Shown piece by piece: positions 27,601 through 37,223 of a stretch of 64,000 nucleotides of DNA. Position 1 is the stretch's first letter; every line of letters begins with the position of its first letter. The notes beneath the pieces were generated by a model. That model ran no database searches. It saw nothing but the letters and a program-made list of their open reading frames with translations, and was not told the origin of the DNA. A program made the translations under genes and the position numbers. This DNA is from Virgisporangium aliadipatigenens (GTDB lineage Bacteria > Actinomycetota > Actinomycetes > Mycobacteriales > Micromonosporaceae): the NCBI RefSeq assembly GCF_016863615.1, contig NZ_BOPF01000033.1:1-64000 (forward strand), read 5' to 3'.

Positions 27601-29732
27601 GAGGCGGCCCCCAGGCTGCGGCGGATGAAGTCCAGTTCGATGCGGAGCAGCTTCTCCGCGAGCCCGCCGGCGGCCATGTGCGTCGCACCGGTGAGCGGGA
27701 TCATCGAGTGCGGCCGGCCGGCGCCGAGCATCGCGGCCGACAGCCGCAGCGTGTGCGCCGCCACCACGTTGTCGTCGACGAGGCCGTGCACCAGCAGCAG
27801 CGGGCTGGGGCGTTCGCCCGGGGGCTCGGCCGCCGCCTCCAGCAGCGAGTTGTGCGCGTACACCTCGGGGTTGTCCTGCGGCAGGCCCAGATAGCGTTCG
27901 GTGTAGGCGGTGTCGTACAGCGCCCAGTCGGTGACCGGGGCACCGGCGACCCCGCAGTGGTACACGTCGGGACGCCGCAGCACGGCCAGCGCCGACAGCC
28001 ACCCGCCGAACGACCAGCCCCGGATCGCCACCCGGCCCAGGTCCAGGTCGGTGTGCTTCTCCGCGAGCGCGTGCAGCGCGTCGACCTGGTCGGCGAGGAT
28101 CACGTCGGCGAAGCGGCGGTGGATCGCCTTCTCGTAGCTGGGCGAGACGCCGGGCGTGCCACGGTTGTCGATCGAGACGACGGCGAAGCCGGCGTCGGCC
28201 CACCACTGGCGTTCCAGCCAGCGGCTGCGCACCGCGACCACCTCCTGGTGCCCGGGGCCGCCGTAGATGTCGACCAGCACCGGCAGCCGTCCGCCGGCGT
28301 GGTGGCGCGGGTAGAGCACCCCGGTCGGCAGCCGCCGGTCGGTGACCCGTTCCAGCGCGGGGCGGGGGGAGTACGGCGGGGTCATCGCGTGGTTGTCCAG
28401 CGTGCCGACGAGCGTGTCGCCGCGGAAGACCTCGTAGCGGACTCCGGCCTGCTCCAGCGACATCGAGCCGATCACCGTCGTGTCGCCACCGACCTCCGCC
28501 GTGTGCCAGCCGGCGCCGGAGGTGAGGCGTTTCGCGTCCGTTCCGCTCGGAGTCAGGGGAACGCGGTAAATGTGCTGCTCGCTCGGTTCGCCGTCACTGG
28601 CCTCCAGGAGCAGGTCCCCGCGGGAACGCCCGGCGACCCGCCGCACGTACAGCCCCGGCGGCGTGATCAGGCTGCCGTCGGCGAAGAGGCAGCGCGCGTC
28701 GTAGCCCTCGTGCGCCAGTTCGCCGCCGACGAGCACGCGCCCGTCGGCGAGGTACCCGGGCGTCCCGGGAACGGGCTCCACCCACCGCGGGTCGGCCAGC
28801 TCCGCGTGCACCTGCGTCTCGCCGGTGCGCGGGTCGACGGCCAGCACCAACCCGTGCTGCTGCGAACGGCGCAGCACCGCGATCAGCGGCCCGCCCGCCT
28901 GCGACCAGGAGACGGCCACCAGGTACGGGTACGTCTCCCGGTCCCAGTGCACGTCGACCCAGCCCCCGTCGAGGTCGAGCAGGTGCAGGGTGACGGCGGC
29001 GTTCGTGGCGCCCGCGTGCGGGTAGGCCACCGTGGTCGGCGCCTCCTCCGGCTTCGACGGGTCGTGCAGGTGCCAGCGCGGCACGCGCGACTCGTCGACC
29101 CGCGCGGCGAGCACGCACCGCCCGTCCGGCGACCACCAGTACCCGCGGTAGCGGCGGAACTCCTCGGCCCCGATGAACTCGGCGAGCCCCCAGGTGACGT
29201 GTTCCTCGCCGGCCAGCAGCGAGTCGTCGCCCTCGGGCGAGATCGTGTACAGCTTCCCGCCGCTGACGTAGCCGATGCGCTGACCCGTCGGGTCCAGTCG
29301 CGGGTCGACGACCGGTCCCGAGGTGGGCACGTGCACCACCTCGCCGCTGCGCAGGTCGGCCCGGAACAGCTGCCCGGCCAGGGGGAAGACCGCCAGCTCA
29401 CCGGCCCGGTCGAGGGCGTAGGAGGCGATGCCGGAGGCGCTCAGGCGCAGCCGCTCGCGCAGCGCCCGTTCGGCCTCGGGCAGGTCGGCCGCACCGCCGT
29501 CGAGCAGGCCGGCCGGCTCGGCGATGAGCCGTTCGGACGCCTCGCGCACGTCGTAGACCCAGAGCCGGGTGACCGGATCCTCGGGACCGTTGGAACGCAG
29601 GAAGATCACCCGGTCGCCGTCGCGGGAAACGTTGATCGCCCGGGGTGTGCCGTGCGTGAACCGCTTGGTGCGGGCTGCCAGCTCGGGATAGTCCACCCGG
29701 GAATGGTTACCCGTGTGCCGCCCCGTTGTCAT
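27597..29732 (-). CDS. S9-family prolyl oligopeptidase / dipeptidyl-peptidase IV-type
   Basis: The 711-residue protein has an N-terminal beta-propeller (DPP-IV N-terminal type, [18 protein letters not shown] and similar blades) and a C-terminal alpha/beta hydrolase with nucleophile GWSFGGW, acid DDN in HGLVDDNV and His in [10 protein letters not shown]. No signal peptide is visible, so it is probably cytosolic. It likely removes N-terminal Xaa-Pro dipeptides or related units from peptides. I chose the ATG at 29732; one at 29744 adds four residues. It diverges from mshB with 26 bp between starts and couples to the PCD gene. Confidence 0.9.
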   Translation of the reverse strand: MTTGRHTGNHSRVDYPELAARTKRFTHGTPRAINVSRDGDRVIFLRSNGPEDPVTRLWVYDVREASERLIAEPAGLLDGGAADLPEAERALRERLRLSASGIASYALDRAGELAVFPLAGQLFRADLRSGEVVHVPTSGPVVDPRLDPTGQRIGYVSGGKLYTISPEGDDSLLAGEEHVTWGLAEFIGAEEFRRYRGYWWSPDGRCVLAARVDESRVPRWHLHDPSKPEEAPTTVAYPHAGATNAAVTLHLLDLDGGWVDVHWDRETYPYLVAVSWSQAGGPLIAVLRRSQQHGLVLAVDPRTGETQVHAELADPRWVEPVPGTPGYLADGRVLVGGELAHEGYDARCLFADGSLITPPGLYVRRVAGRSRGDLLLEASDGEPSEQHIYRVPLTPSGTDAKRLTSGAGWHTAEVGGDTTVIGSMSLEQAGVRYEVFRGDTLVGTLDNHAMTPPYSPRPALERVTDRRLPTGVLYPRHHAGGRLPVLVDIYGGPGHQEVVAVRSRWLERQWWADAGFAVVSIDNRGTPGVSPSYEKAIHRRFADVILADQVDALHALAEKHTDLDLGRVAIRGWSFGGWLSALAVLRRPDVYHCGVAGAPVTDWALYDTAYTERYLGLPQDNPEVYAHNSLLEAAAEPPGERPSPLLLVHGLVDDNVVAAHTLRLSAAMLGAGRPHSMIPLTGATHMAAGGLAEKLLRIELDFIRRSLGAAS

Positions 29733-29758
29733 GCGGATCGCCACGTAGAGTTTGGGCG

Positions 29759-30634
29759 GTGAGTTCCCCCCGGACCGAGCGCAGCATTCTTTTCGTGCAC
29801 GCCCACCCCGACGACGAGGCGATCAGCACCGGCGCCACGATGGCGCTCTACGCCGCCGCGGGAGCCCGGGTGACGCTGGTGACCTGCACCCTCGGCGAGG
29901 AGGGCGAGATCCACGTCCCCGCCTACGCCGGCCTCGCGTCGGACGCCGCGGACCAGTTGGGCGGCTACCGCATCGCCGAGCTGAAGGAGGCGTGTACCGC
30001 ACTCGGGGTCACGGATCATCGGTTCCTCGGCGGGGCCGGCCGCTACCGGGACTCCGGGATGATGGGCTGGGAGACCAACCTGCGGCCGCGGGCGTTCTGG
30101 CAGGCGGATCTCGACGAGGCGGCCGGCATGCTCGTGGACGTCATGCGGGAGACCCGTCCGCAGGTGGTCGTCACCTACGACGAGATCGGCTTCTACGGCC
30201 ACCCCGATCACATCCAGGCGCACCGGGTGACGATGCGCGCCGTCGAACTGGCCGCCGCCGAGGGGATCGCACCCGCGAAGGTCTACTGGACGGCGGTGCC
30301 GTACAGCGTCCTGGAGGCGGGGATCGGCGAGTTCGCGGACACCGAGGGCAACCCGTTCGAGGGCCTCACGAGCCCGGACGACCTGCCGTTCGGCACGCCC
30401 GACAAGGAGATCGCGGCGCGCGTGGACGGGCACGAGTTCGCCGATCAGAAGGTGGCCGCGATGCTGGCCCACGCCACGCAGATCTCGCCGAACTCCTGGC
30501 TGATGACGATCGCGGGCAACTTCGGCGCCGAGTTCATGGGCGTGGAGTTCTACGAGCTGGCCGTCGGGGAACGCGGGCCGGGCGGCGGCCCCAACGGCTG
30601 GGAGGCCGACCTCTTCGCGGGGCTGGTCATATGA
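29759..30634 (+). CDS. mshB: GlcNAc-Ins deacetylase (mycothiol synthesis)
   Basis: The 291-residue enzyme deacetylates N-acetylglucosaminyl-inositol, the second stage of mycothiol synthesis. The LmbE-type zinc site is AHPDDE (15-20) with a second HPDH at 148-151, and a typical [13 protein letters not shown] loop lies near residue 88. The GTG at 29759 gives the family-typical N-terminus. Mycothiol is the actinobacterial low-molecular-weight thiol, so this marks the host as an actinobacterium; mrx1 and nudC in the same window use or protect the same redox system. A DUF6113-like membrane protein follows, as in other actinobacteria. Confidence 0.95.
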   Translation: MSSPRTERSILFVHAHPDDEAISTGATMALYAAAGARVTLVTCTLGEEGEIHVPAYAGLASDAADQLGGYRIAELKEACTALGVTDHRFLGGAGRYRDSGMMGWETNLRPRAFWQADLDEAAGMLVDVMRETRPQVVVTYDEIGFYGHPDHIQAHRVTMRAVELAAAEGIAPAKVYWTAVPYSVLEAGIGEFADTEGNPFEGLTSPDDLPFGTPDKEIAARVDGHEFADQKVAAMLAHATQISPNSWLMTIAGNFGAEFMGVEFYELAVGERGPGGGPNGWEADLFAGLVI

Positions 30635-30707
30635 GCGAGTGCCTGGACCGGAGCGCAGCGGAGGGAAGCCGCCGTGGGGCGGAGCCGTGCACTGAGCGGG
30701 TAGCGCT

Positions 30708-31196
30708 ATGAGCGTCGACCTGACGAAGCCGGACGCTGCCCCGCCGCCGACCCCGCCGACGCCGTTCGTGCTGCCGCCGTGGGTCGATCCGGTCCTGTCG
30801 TGGGCCGGCCTCGTCGTCGCGACCGGTCTGGCCCTGCTGACCGGGCTGTTCGAGGCGTTCCTCACCCCCGTGCAGTGGAACGGCTGGCGGATCCCGGTCT
30901 CGCTCGTGGCGGCGCTGGTGCTCAATCCGGCGATCGTCTGGTTCACCTGGGTGACGACCAGGCGGAAGGCGGCGGCGCTGCTGCCGGCACTGGTCTGGAT
31001 CGCCGTGCTGTTCGTGGCCGGCACGCAGACGGCCGAGGGCGACCTGGTGGTCACCGGCCCCGAGCACAACTGGGTCGGCGTCGCCACGATGACGGTCGGC
31101 TCGGTGGCGTTCGCGGTGGCGGGTTACAAACTGATCCTGACCGGACTCCCACCGATCCGCAGCGAACCGAAAGCCGGGCCCGAAGCGTCCTCGTGA
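30708..31196 (+). CDS. DUF6113-like membrane protein
   Basis: The 162-residue product has a Pro-rich N-terminus and about four membrane spans (near 30-50, 62-80, 85-105 and 125-145). Genes of this kind often follow mshB in actinobacteria, which is the main basis for the name. The ATG at 30708 lies 73 bp after the mshB stop. No catalytic motif is present. Confidence 0.65.
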   Translation: MSVDLTKPDAAPPPTPPTPFVLPPWVDPVLSWAGLVVATGLALLTGLFEAFLTPVQWNGWRIPVSLVAALVLNPAIVWFTWVTTRRKAAALLPALVWIAVLFVAGTQTAEGDLVVTGPEHNWVGVATMTVGSVAFAVAGYKLILTGLPPIRSEPKAGPEASS

Positions 31197-31224
31197 CAGT
31201 GGCTTGTACGGTCGGCCACTGTCA
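31194..31224. repeat. Perfect 10-bp inverted repeat
   Basis: TGACAGTGGC (31194-31203) and GCCACTGTCA (31215-31224) flank an 11-nt loop. It overlaps the stop codon of the preceding gene and lies 32 bp upstream of the next start. It may be a terminator of the first gene or an operator of the second; there is no U tract. Confidence 0.55.
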
Positions 31225-31255
31225 GATGCCCTCCGGAATTTGGTAGAAGGCTGTC

Positions 31256-31720
31256 ATGGGGAAGCGATGGGTGCCGGTAGCGGTGCTGGCCGGCGTGCTG
31301 TTCGGCGTCAACGTCATCGGTCGGGTGGCCGCGAAGCTGTTCGCCGAGAAGGATGACGACAAGCAGATCACGATCGGACTGGTCGCGCTCGGCGTGATCG
31401 GCGTGATCGTGCTCGGGATGGCCGTGCGGTGGACCCAGCGCTATCCGATGAACCGCGTGTGGGGCACGCTCGGCGGCGCCGTCCTGGCCGCCTGCGCGGC
31501 GAGTGTGCTCATCGGGCCGCTGCTCGTCGGTGAGACGCCGTTCGCCGAGGGGGCGGGGCTCTTCTTCCGGCAGATCTGGTGGTACCTGGGCATGTCGCTC
31601 GCTGCGGGCGCGTTCGGTGCGCTGGCGGTGATGACGTTCGGCAAGGACTGGAAGTCGCAGGCGTGGAAGCGCTACGCCGAGCAGGCCAACGCCAAGCCCC
31701 GCAAGGTCGTGCGCCGCTAG
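31256..31720 (+). CDS. Four-span membrane protein, unknown
   Basis: The 154-residue product has about four hydrophobic spans (near 6-24, 42-60, 70-92 and 105-128) and a basic tail. I recognise no family. The ATG at 31256 follows AGAAGG. It converges on the GNAT gene 4 bp downstream. Confidence 0.7.
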   Translation: MGKRWVPVAVLAGVLFGVNVIGRVAAKLFAEKDDDKQITIGLVALGVIGVIVLGMAVRWTQRYPMNRVWGTLGGAVLAACAASVLIGPLLVGETPFAEGAGLFFRQIWWYLGMSLAAGAFGALAVMTFGKDWKSQAWKRYAEQANAKPRKVVRR

Positions 31721-31724
31721 GCCG

Positions 31725-32642
31725 CTAGGCCATCCGGCGGGTCACGTAGGCGTGTGCGGTGCGGAAGCCCTGGTCGGCGTAGAGGGCGATCGCCGCCTCG
31801 TTGTGCGCCTCGACCTGCAGGTAGGCCGAGGTGGCCCCGAGTGCGGCCGCCTCGCCCGCCAGGGCCTTCGTCACGCGCCGCGCCCAGCCCTGTCGGCGGT
31901 GCTCCGGCTGCACCCCGACGACGGAGATCCCGAGCCACCCGTGTGCCACGACTCCGCGTCCGATCGCCGCGAGTGTGCCCGTCGGGCCGTTCCCCTGAGC
32001 GAAACGGACCTCGGGGCCCGACGAGAGCAAGCGACGGGCGACCTCCGGGAGGCCGTGTTTTTGGCGGCCGGCGGCCGCCAGCCACTCCTCGGACGGCGCG
32101 CGGGTGACGCGGATGCCGGGGTCGGGCGGGCCGGTGAGGCCGTCGATCGGCGCGGTCTGCACCAGCGTGGGCGGTGACGCGCTCCAGCCCCGGCGGTCCA
32201 GTTCGGCGGTGAGCCGGCGGCCCAGCGGCAGCGGAACGGTGATCGCCGGCACCAGGCCGCGCGCGGTGTACCAGGCGACGACGGCGTCGACCGCTTCGGG
32301 GAGCGGCAGGCCCGGATCGCCGACCGGCAGCGCCGAGTTGCCGCGCGCGGTCCAGCCGTCGGTGGCGCGCAGCAGCCAGTCGCCCAGGTGATCCGTTTCA
32401 GCGGCCGGCCAGCCGAGCGCGGCGATCGACTCCAGGCGTTCGGTGCCGCTGCGCGCCCGACGGTCGGGTATCCGCTTCGCGGCGAGCACGTCGACGCGCG
32501 GCACCGCCACCTCGCCGTCCCGGGTGCGAACTGTGAAATTGCTCTCGCTCACCGCTACCAGCTCGCCGAGAGCGTCCGTGGCCTGCGAGCCGACCCGGTG
32601 CCGCACCACCACACGGTGACCGACATCCCCATGGCCCAGCAC
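31725..32642 (-). CDS. GNAT acetyltransferase with N-terminal SH3-like domain
   Basis: The 305-residue protein combines an N-terminal SH3-like barrel (about 5-58, GHRVVVRHRVG...VAVPRVDVLAAKRIP), the arrangement of mycobacterial Rv0428c, with a C-terminal GNAT domain whose acetyl-CoA signature is VVGVQPEHRRQGWARRVTKAL (about 238-258). It transfers acetyl from CoA to an unknown amine. The GTG at 32642 gives the family-typical N-terminus. It diverges from fdxA. Confidence 0.85.
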   Translation of the reverse strand: MLGHGDVGHRVVVRHRVGSQATDALGELVAVSESNFTVRTRDGEVAVPRVDVLAAKRIPDRRARSGTERLESIAALGWPAAETDHLGDWLLRATDGWTARGNSALPVGDPGLPLPEAVDAVVAWYTARGLVPAITVPLPLGRRLTAELDRRGWSASPPTLVQTAPIDGLTGPPDPGIRVTRAPSEEWLAAAGRQKHGLPEVARRLLSSGPEVRFAQGNGPTGTLAAIGRGVVAHGWLGISVVGVQPEHRRQGWARRVTKALAGEAAALGATSAYLQVEAHNEAAIALYADQGFRTAHAYVTRRMA

Positions 32643-32725
32643 GATCGACCACCTCCCCCGGGGATACTAGGCTTCGGATAGCCTGCGAGGCGCCGCGTGA
32701 CCAGCGGCAAGCAGAGGAGATAGTC

Positions 32726-33052
32726 GTGACCTACATCATCGCCGAACCGTGCGTCGACCTGCTCGACAAGGCGTGTATCGAGGAGTGCCCGGTCGACTGC
32801 ATCTACGAGGGAAACCGGATGTTGTACATCCACCCCGACGAATGCGTTGACTGTGGTGCGTGCGAGCCGGTGTGCCCGGTCGAGGCGATCTTCTACGAGG
32901 ACGACGTCCCGGAGCAGTGGAAGGACTACACCGGGGCCAACTACGAGTTCTTCGAGGACCTGGGCTCGCCCGGTGGCGCCTCCAAGGTCGGCAAGATCGA
33001 GAAGGACGCGTCGTTCGTCGCGAGCCAGCCGCCGCGCGAGGTGAACCACTGA
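32726..33052 (+). CDS. fdxA: Seven-iron ferredoxin
   Basis: The 108-residue protein has two cluster motifs, the N-terminal EPCVDLLDKACIEECPVDCI type [3Fe-4S] set and CVDCGACEPVCPVEAIF for [4Fe-4S], followed by an acidic tail. It is a small soluble electron carrier. Start is GTG at 32726 after a GAGGAGA ribosome site. The dapC gene begins inside its stop codon. fdxA-dapC pairing is conserved in mycobacteria (Rv1177-Rv1178). Confidence 0.95.
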   Translation: MTYIIAEPCVDLLDKACIEECPVDCIYEGNRMLYIHPDECVDCGACEPVCPVEAIFYEDDVPEQWKDYTGANYEFFEDLGSPGGASKVGKIEKDASFVASQPPREVNH

Positions 33053-34152
33053 CTGCGGTCAAACCGTCGGCGAGCCGGTTGCCGGACTTCCCCTGGGACC
33101 GGCTCGCTCCGGCCAAGCAGCTCGCGGCGTCCCACCCCGACGGCCTCGTCGACCTTTCCATCGGCACGCCGGTGGACCCGGTCCCGGCCGCCGTGCAGGC
33201 CGCGCTGCGGGACTCCTCGGACACGCCCGGGTACCCGCTCACCATGGGCAACGCCCGGCTGCGCGACGCGCTGACCGACTGGGTGCGGCGGTTCTGCCTG
33301 GCGCCGGAGGGCGTCGGCGTCCTGCCCACGGTCGGGTCGAAGGAACTCGTCGCCTGGCTGCCGACGCTGCTCGGCATCGGCCGCGGCGACACCGTCGTCG
33401 TGCCGTCCCTCGGCTACCCCACGTACGAGGTCGGCGCGCGGCTCGCCGGGGCGACCGTGGCGCGCGCCGACTCGCTGGTCTCGCTGGGCCCCACCACGCG
33501 GGTGCGCCTCGTGTGGGTCAACTCCCCGTCCAACCCCACCGGCCGGGTGCTGCCCGAGCCGCACCTGCGCAAGGTGATCGACTGGGCGCGTTCGCGGGGG
33601 GCCGTCGTGGCCAGCGACGAGTGCTATCTCCCGCTCGGCTGGGAGGCCTCGCCGGTCTCGGCGCTGTCCGTCTGCGACGGCGACCTGACGGGTGTGCTGT
33701 CGGTGCACTCGCTCTCCAAGCGCTCCAACCTCGCCGGGTACCGGGCCGGGTTCGTGGCCGGCGACCCGGCTCTCGTGGCGCGGCTGCTGGAGGTGCGCAA
33801 GCACGCCGGGATGATCGTTCCGGAGCCGGTGCAGGCGGCCATGGTCGCGGCGCTCGCCGACGAGGAGCACGTGGCCGAGCAGCGCGAACGCTATGCCGCG
33901 CGGCGGGCGGTGCTGGCTGGTGCGCTGCGCGGTGCCGGGTTCGCCATCGAGCACTCCGAGGCCGGGCTGTACCTGTGGGCCAGCCGTGCCGGCGAGCCGT
34001 GCTGGAGCACGGTGGACTGGCTGGCGCGGCGCGGGATCCTGGTGGCGCCCGGCGAGTTCTACGGCCCCACCGGCGAACGCCACGTCCGCATCGCATTGAC
34101 GGCGACGGATGAGCGGGTGCGTGCGGCGGCGGTACGGCTGGCCGTCGTCTAG
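33049..34152 (+). CDS. dapC: N-succinyldiaminopimelate aminotransferase, CTG start
   Basis: The 367-residue PLP fold-type I aminotransferase makes N-succinyl-L,L-diaminopimelate precursors of lysine and peptidoglycan. The PLP lysine is Lys224 in HSLSKRSNLAGYR, and NSPSNPTGRVL and the family N-terminus SRLPDFPWDRLAPAKQLA are clear. No ATG or GTG exists in frame near the expected start. The CTG at 33049, overlapping the fdxA stop (CTGA) and preceded by AGGTGA, gives the family-normal N-terminus; a TTG at 33079 would start 10 residues later. The CTG start is therefore probable but unproven. Confidence 0.9.
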   Translation: MTAVKPSASRLPDFPWDRLAPAKQLAASHPDGLVDLSIGTPVDPVPAAVQAALRDSSDTPGYPLTMGNARLRDALTDWVRRFCLAPEGVGVLPTVGSKELVAWLPTLLGIGRGDTVVVPSLGYPTYEVGARLAGATVARADSLVSLGPTTRVRLVWVNSPSNPTGRVLPEPHLRKVIDWARSRGAVVASDECYLPLGWEASPVSALSVCDGDLTGVLSVHSLSKRSNLAGYRAGFVAGDPALVARLLEVRKHAGMIVPEPVQAAMVAALADEEHVAEQRERYAARRAVLAGALRGAGFAIEHSEAGLYLWASRAGEPCWSTVDWLARRGILVAPGEFYGPTGERHVRIALTATDERVRAAAVRLAVV

Positions 34153-34213
34153 GCGCCGTCCGGTGGGTGCGGCGCGGTCTGCGGGTGGCCGCCGGGGCGG
34201 GTAGTTTCGGGGC

Positions 34214-34876
34214 ATGTCGCCCACCGTTGCCGTCCGTGGTGAGGTCACCCGGGAGGTTCCGCCCGAGATCGCCACCGTCTCCGTCAGCGTCGCCGCGAGT
34301 GATCGCGAACGGACCGTCGCCCTGACCCGCCTCTCCGAACGCAACGCCGCCCTCGGCGTCCTGCTCGACGGCTTCGGCGACGTCATCGAACGCCGCGAGA
34401 CCAGCGGCCTGTACGTGTACCCGATCACGAAGGGGCCGGCCGAGCGGGTCACCGGCTACCGGGGCAGCGTGACGCTGACGGCGACCGTCGCCGACTTCAC
34501 CGTTCTCGGCGACCTGGTGCTGCGCCTGGCGGATCAGGACCAGGCGACGGTCAGCGGCCCGCACTGGGCGTTGCGTCCGGACAGCGGCGCGCACCGGCAG
34601 GCCCGCCACGACGCGATCGCCGACGCGCTGGTGCGCGCCCGGGAGTACGCCGAGGCGCTGGGTTCCCAGGTGGTGAGCCTGATCGAGCTGGCCGACACCG
34701 GGCTTTCCGCCCGCGACGGCGGCGGCGGCCCGATCGCGCTCTCCGCCGGCGGCGGTGCGATGCGCACGATGTCGGCGTCCGCGCCGCAGCTGGACCTGGA
34801 GCCGCGGCTGCAGTGGGTGCACGCGTCGGTGGAGGCCCGCTTCGCGATCACCGATCCGCCGTCGCTGGGCGGGTGA
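34214..34876 (+). CDS. SIMPL domain (DUF541) protein
   Basis: The 220-residue product has the SIMPL/DUF541 pattern: VRGEVTREVPPEIATVSVSV at the start, RVTGYRGSVTLTATVADF in the middle and QARHDAIADALVRAREYAEALG near 135-155. Family members in other bacteria are periplasmic or signalling-related and their function is unclear. No signal peptide is seen, so this copy is probably cytosolic. It converges on dapD with 3 bp between stops. Confidence 0.82.
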   Translation: MSPTVAVRGEVTREVPPEIATVSVSVAASDRERTVALTRLSERNAALGVLLDGFGDVIERRETSGLYVYPITKGPAERVTGYRGSVTLTATVADFTVLGDLVLRLADQDQATVSGPHWALRPDSGAHRQARHDAIADALVRAREYAEALGSQVVSLIELADTGLSARDGGGGPIALSAGGGAMRTMSASAPQLDLEPRLQWVHASVEARFAITDPPSLGG

Positions 34877-34879
34877 TCT

Positions 34880-35854
34880 CTAGTTGGCGTGCAGGGCGGC
34901 GTTGAGCTCGATGCCCCGCCCGGCCCGCTCCTTCGCCTCCAGCGCGCCGGTCAGCGAGTTGCGCCAGATCAGCACGTTGTTGAGGCCGCTCAGCTCGCGG
35001 GCCTTCACCACGCGGCCGTCGGCCAGCTTCACCTTCGAGCCGGCCGTCACGTAGGTGCCGGCCTCGATCACGCAGTCGTCGCCGAGCGAGATGCCGCAGC
35101 CGGCGTTCGCGCCGATGAGGCAGCGCTCGCCGATGCGGATGACCTCCTTGCCGCCGCCGGAGAGCGTTCCCATGATCGAGGCGCCGCCGCCGACGTCGCT
35201 GCCCTCCCCGACCACGACCCCGGCCGAGATGCGCCCCTCGACCATGGAGTTGCCGAGCGTGCCGGCGTTGTAGTTGACGAAGCCCTCGTGCATGACCGTC
35301 GTTCCGGGGGCCAGATGCGCGCCGAGCCGTACCCGGTCGGCGTCCGCGATGCGCACCCCGCTGGGCACCACGTAGTCGATCATCCGGGGGAACTTGTCGA
35401 GCCCGTACACCGCGAGCCGTTCGCCCTTGGAGCGCAGCGCCCAGCGCAGTTCGTCCACGCGGTCGGGCGGGCAGGGGCCGGCGGAGGTCCACGCGACGTT
35501 GGTCAGCGCGCCGAAGATGCCGTCCAGGTTGGCCTGGTGCGGCGTGATCAGCCGGTGCGAGAGCAGGTGCAGCCGCAGGTACGCGTCGTAGGCGTCCTTC
35601 GGCGGGTCGGCGAGGGAGCCGAGCACCACCAGCATCGCGACGCTGCGCAGCCCGGGCAGCGGCCGGTCGGAGGCCGCGTCGGCGGGCAGGCCGAGCAGCT
35701 CGCCGGCGGGCAGCGGCTGGCCGGGCGGCGCGTCGAGCGCGGGCGGTGCGCCGAGCCCGAGCTTGCCGCTCGGGTACCAGGCGTCCAGGACAGTGCCGTC
35801 GGCGGTCACGGTCGCGAGGCTCAGCCCCCAGGCTGGCGTGTCGAGTGCGCTCAC
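34880..35854 (-). CDS. dapD: Tetrahydrodipicolinate N-succinyltransferase
   Basis: The 324-residue enzyme transfers succinyl from succinyl-CoA to tetrahydrodipicolinate in lysine/DAP synthesis. It has the left-handed beta-helix part with hexapeptide repeats ([64 protein letters not shown]; about 175-275), in the long mycobacterial form of the family (like Rv1201c). Start GTG at 35854, 47 bp from the divergent dapE start. Confidence 0.95.
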   Translation of the reverse strand: MSALDTPAWGLSLATVTADGTVLDAWYPSGKLGLGAPPALDAPPGQPLPAGELLGLPADAASDRPLPGLRSVAMLVVLGSLADPPKDAYDAYLRLHLLSHRLITPHQANLDGIFGALTNVAWTSAGPCPPDRVDELRWALRSKGERLAVYGLDKFPRMIDYVVPSGVRIADADRVRLGAHLAPGTTVMHEGFVNYNAGTLGNSMVEGRISAGVVVGEGSDVGGGASIMGTLSGGGKEVIRIGERCLIGANAGCGISLGDDCVIEAGTYVTAGSKVKLADGRVVKARELSGLNNVLIWRNSLTGALEAKERAGRGIELNAALHAN

Positions 35855-35901
35855 GCCTACAGAAGTTAGCCGCGCACCCGGCGGCCGTTAAGGTCGGGGC
35901 C

Positions 35902-36972
35902 ATGCTGTCCCACGTCGTGCTGGCCGATCCTGTCGCCCTGACCCGCGCTCTCGTCGACATCGAGTCCGTCTCGGGCAACGAGGCGGAGATCACCGACGCG
36001 GTCGAGGCCGCGCTGAAGGCGGCCCCGCACCTGGACGTCACGCGGGTGGGCAACACACTGGTCGCGGCCACGTCGCTGGGCCGGCCGCAGCGGGTGGTGC
36101 TCGCCGGGCACCTGGACACCGTGCCGGTCGCCGGCAACCTCCCCTCCCGCACGGAGGGGAACATCATGCACGGCTGCGGCACGTCCGATATGAAGAGCGG
36201 CGCGGCGCTGGCCCTGCACCTGGCCGTGCACGCCCCGGCGCCGAAGTACGACGTGACGTACCTCTTCTACGACTGCGAGGAGGTCGAGAGCGAGCGCAAC
36301 GGCCTGCGCAAACTGGCCGCCTCGCACCCGGAACTGCTCGCCGCCGACTTCGCGCTGCTGCTCGAACCGACCTACGGGCTGGTCGAGGCGGGCTGCCAGG
36401 GCACCATGCGGGCGGTCGTGACGACGCGCGGGCGGCGGGCGCACTCGGCGCGCAGCTGGCTCGGCGAGAACGCCATCCACCGGGCCGGCGAGGCGTTGGC
36501 GAGGCTGCGGCGGTACGAGGCGCGGAGCGTGGAGATCGACGGCTGCGTCTACCGCGAGGGCCTGAACGCCGTGAAGATCGGCGGCGGCGTCGCCGGGAAC
36601 GTGATCCCGGACGAGGCCTGGATCGAGGTGAACTTCCGCTTCGCTCCGGACCGTTCGGAGGAGCAGGCGCACGCGCACGTGCGGGAGGTCTTCGAGGGGT
36701 TCGAGGTGGCGGTGACGGACTCGGCACCCGGTGCGCTCCCGGGGCTCACGGCACCGCCCGCGAAGGAGTTCCTCGCCGCCGTCGGGCGGCCGCCGCAGGC
36801 CAAGCTGGGCTGGACGGACGTGGCCCGCTTCGCGACGCTCGGCATCCCGGCGCTGAACTTCGGCCCCGGTGACCCGAATCTCGCGCACACCCGCGAGGAG
36901 CACGTCGAGATCGACAAGATCGAGGCCGGCGCCGAGACCCTGCGCCGCTGGCTGGTCGGCGGGGAGTGCTAG
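35902..36972 (+). CDS. dapE: Succinyl-diaminopimelate desuccinylase
   Basis: The 356-residue M20-family zinc hydrolase removes succinate to give L,L-DAP. Metal ligands are visible in [13 protein letters not shown] (about 69-81), [21 protein letters not shown] and the late [19 protein letters not shown]. Dimerisation-domain sequences fall between. dapD and dapE are divergent with 47 bp between starts and likely share a control region, as in mycobacteria. The 3' end overlaps the small convergent gene by 4 bp. Confidence 0.94.
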   Translation: MLSHVVLADPVALTRALVDIESVSGNEAEITDAVEAALKAAPHLDVTRVGNTLVAATSLGRPQRVVLAGHLDTVPVAGNLPSRTEGNIMHGCGTSDMKSGAALALHLAVHAPAPKYDVTYLFYDCEEVESERNGLRKLAASHPELLAADFALLLEPTYGLVEAGCQGTMRAVVTTRGRRAHSARSWLGENAIHRAGEALARLRRYEARSVEIDGCVYREGLNAVKIGGGVAGNVIPDEAWIEVNFRFAPDRSEEQAHAHVREVFEGFEVAVTDSAPGALPGLTAPPAKEFLAAVGRPPQAKLGWTDVARFATLGIPALNFGPGDPNLAHTREEHVEIDKIEAGAETLRRWLVGGEC

Positions 36973-37115
36973 GCGGCTTCGCGTTGCTCCAGCGGCTCGG
37001 GCTCGGTCGGCTCGGCGGCCGACGCGGGACCGAACGCGCGGCGCATCGCGATGATGTCGCGGATGCGCTGATTGAGCTGGCGACGACGCCGGGCCTGCTC
37101 GATGTGGCTGATCAT
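36969..37115 (-). CDS. Small basic protein, unknown function
   Basis: The 48-residue product begins [17 protein letters not shown] and ends in a Glu/Pro-rich tail, a basic helix followed by an acidic tail. I chose the ATG at 37115 because GGGAG lies 4 nt upstream; the ATG at 37124 would add three residues. I recognise no family, although very small basic proteins with an ISxI...A.xRR start are also seen at 55236. It converges on dapE with a 4-bp overlap. Confidence 0.6.
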   Translation of the reverse strand: MISHIEQARRRRQLNQRIRDIIAMRRAFGPASAAEPTEPEPLEQREAA

Positions 37116-37223
37116 GGCTCCCATACTTACTGAGACGCCCGAGCAGGGGTGGCAGGTTGCTGACCGTTTACGCAGTCGTAGATCCAACAGTGACCGAACG
37201 GATACCGCTCGTCATCAAAGGCC

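Noticed and set aside
30635-30707. Insertion-like or repeat element after mshB with GGAGCGCAGCGGAGGGAAG composition
   Set aside because: Only a single copy in the window, no inverted ends or transposase; it looks like ordinary spacer.
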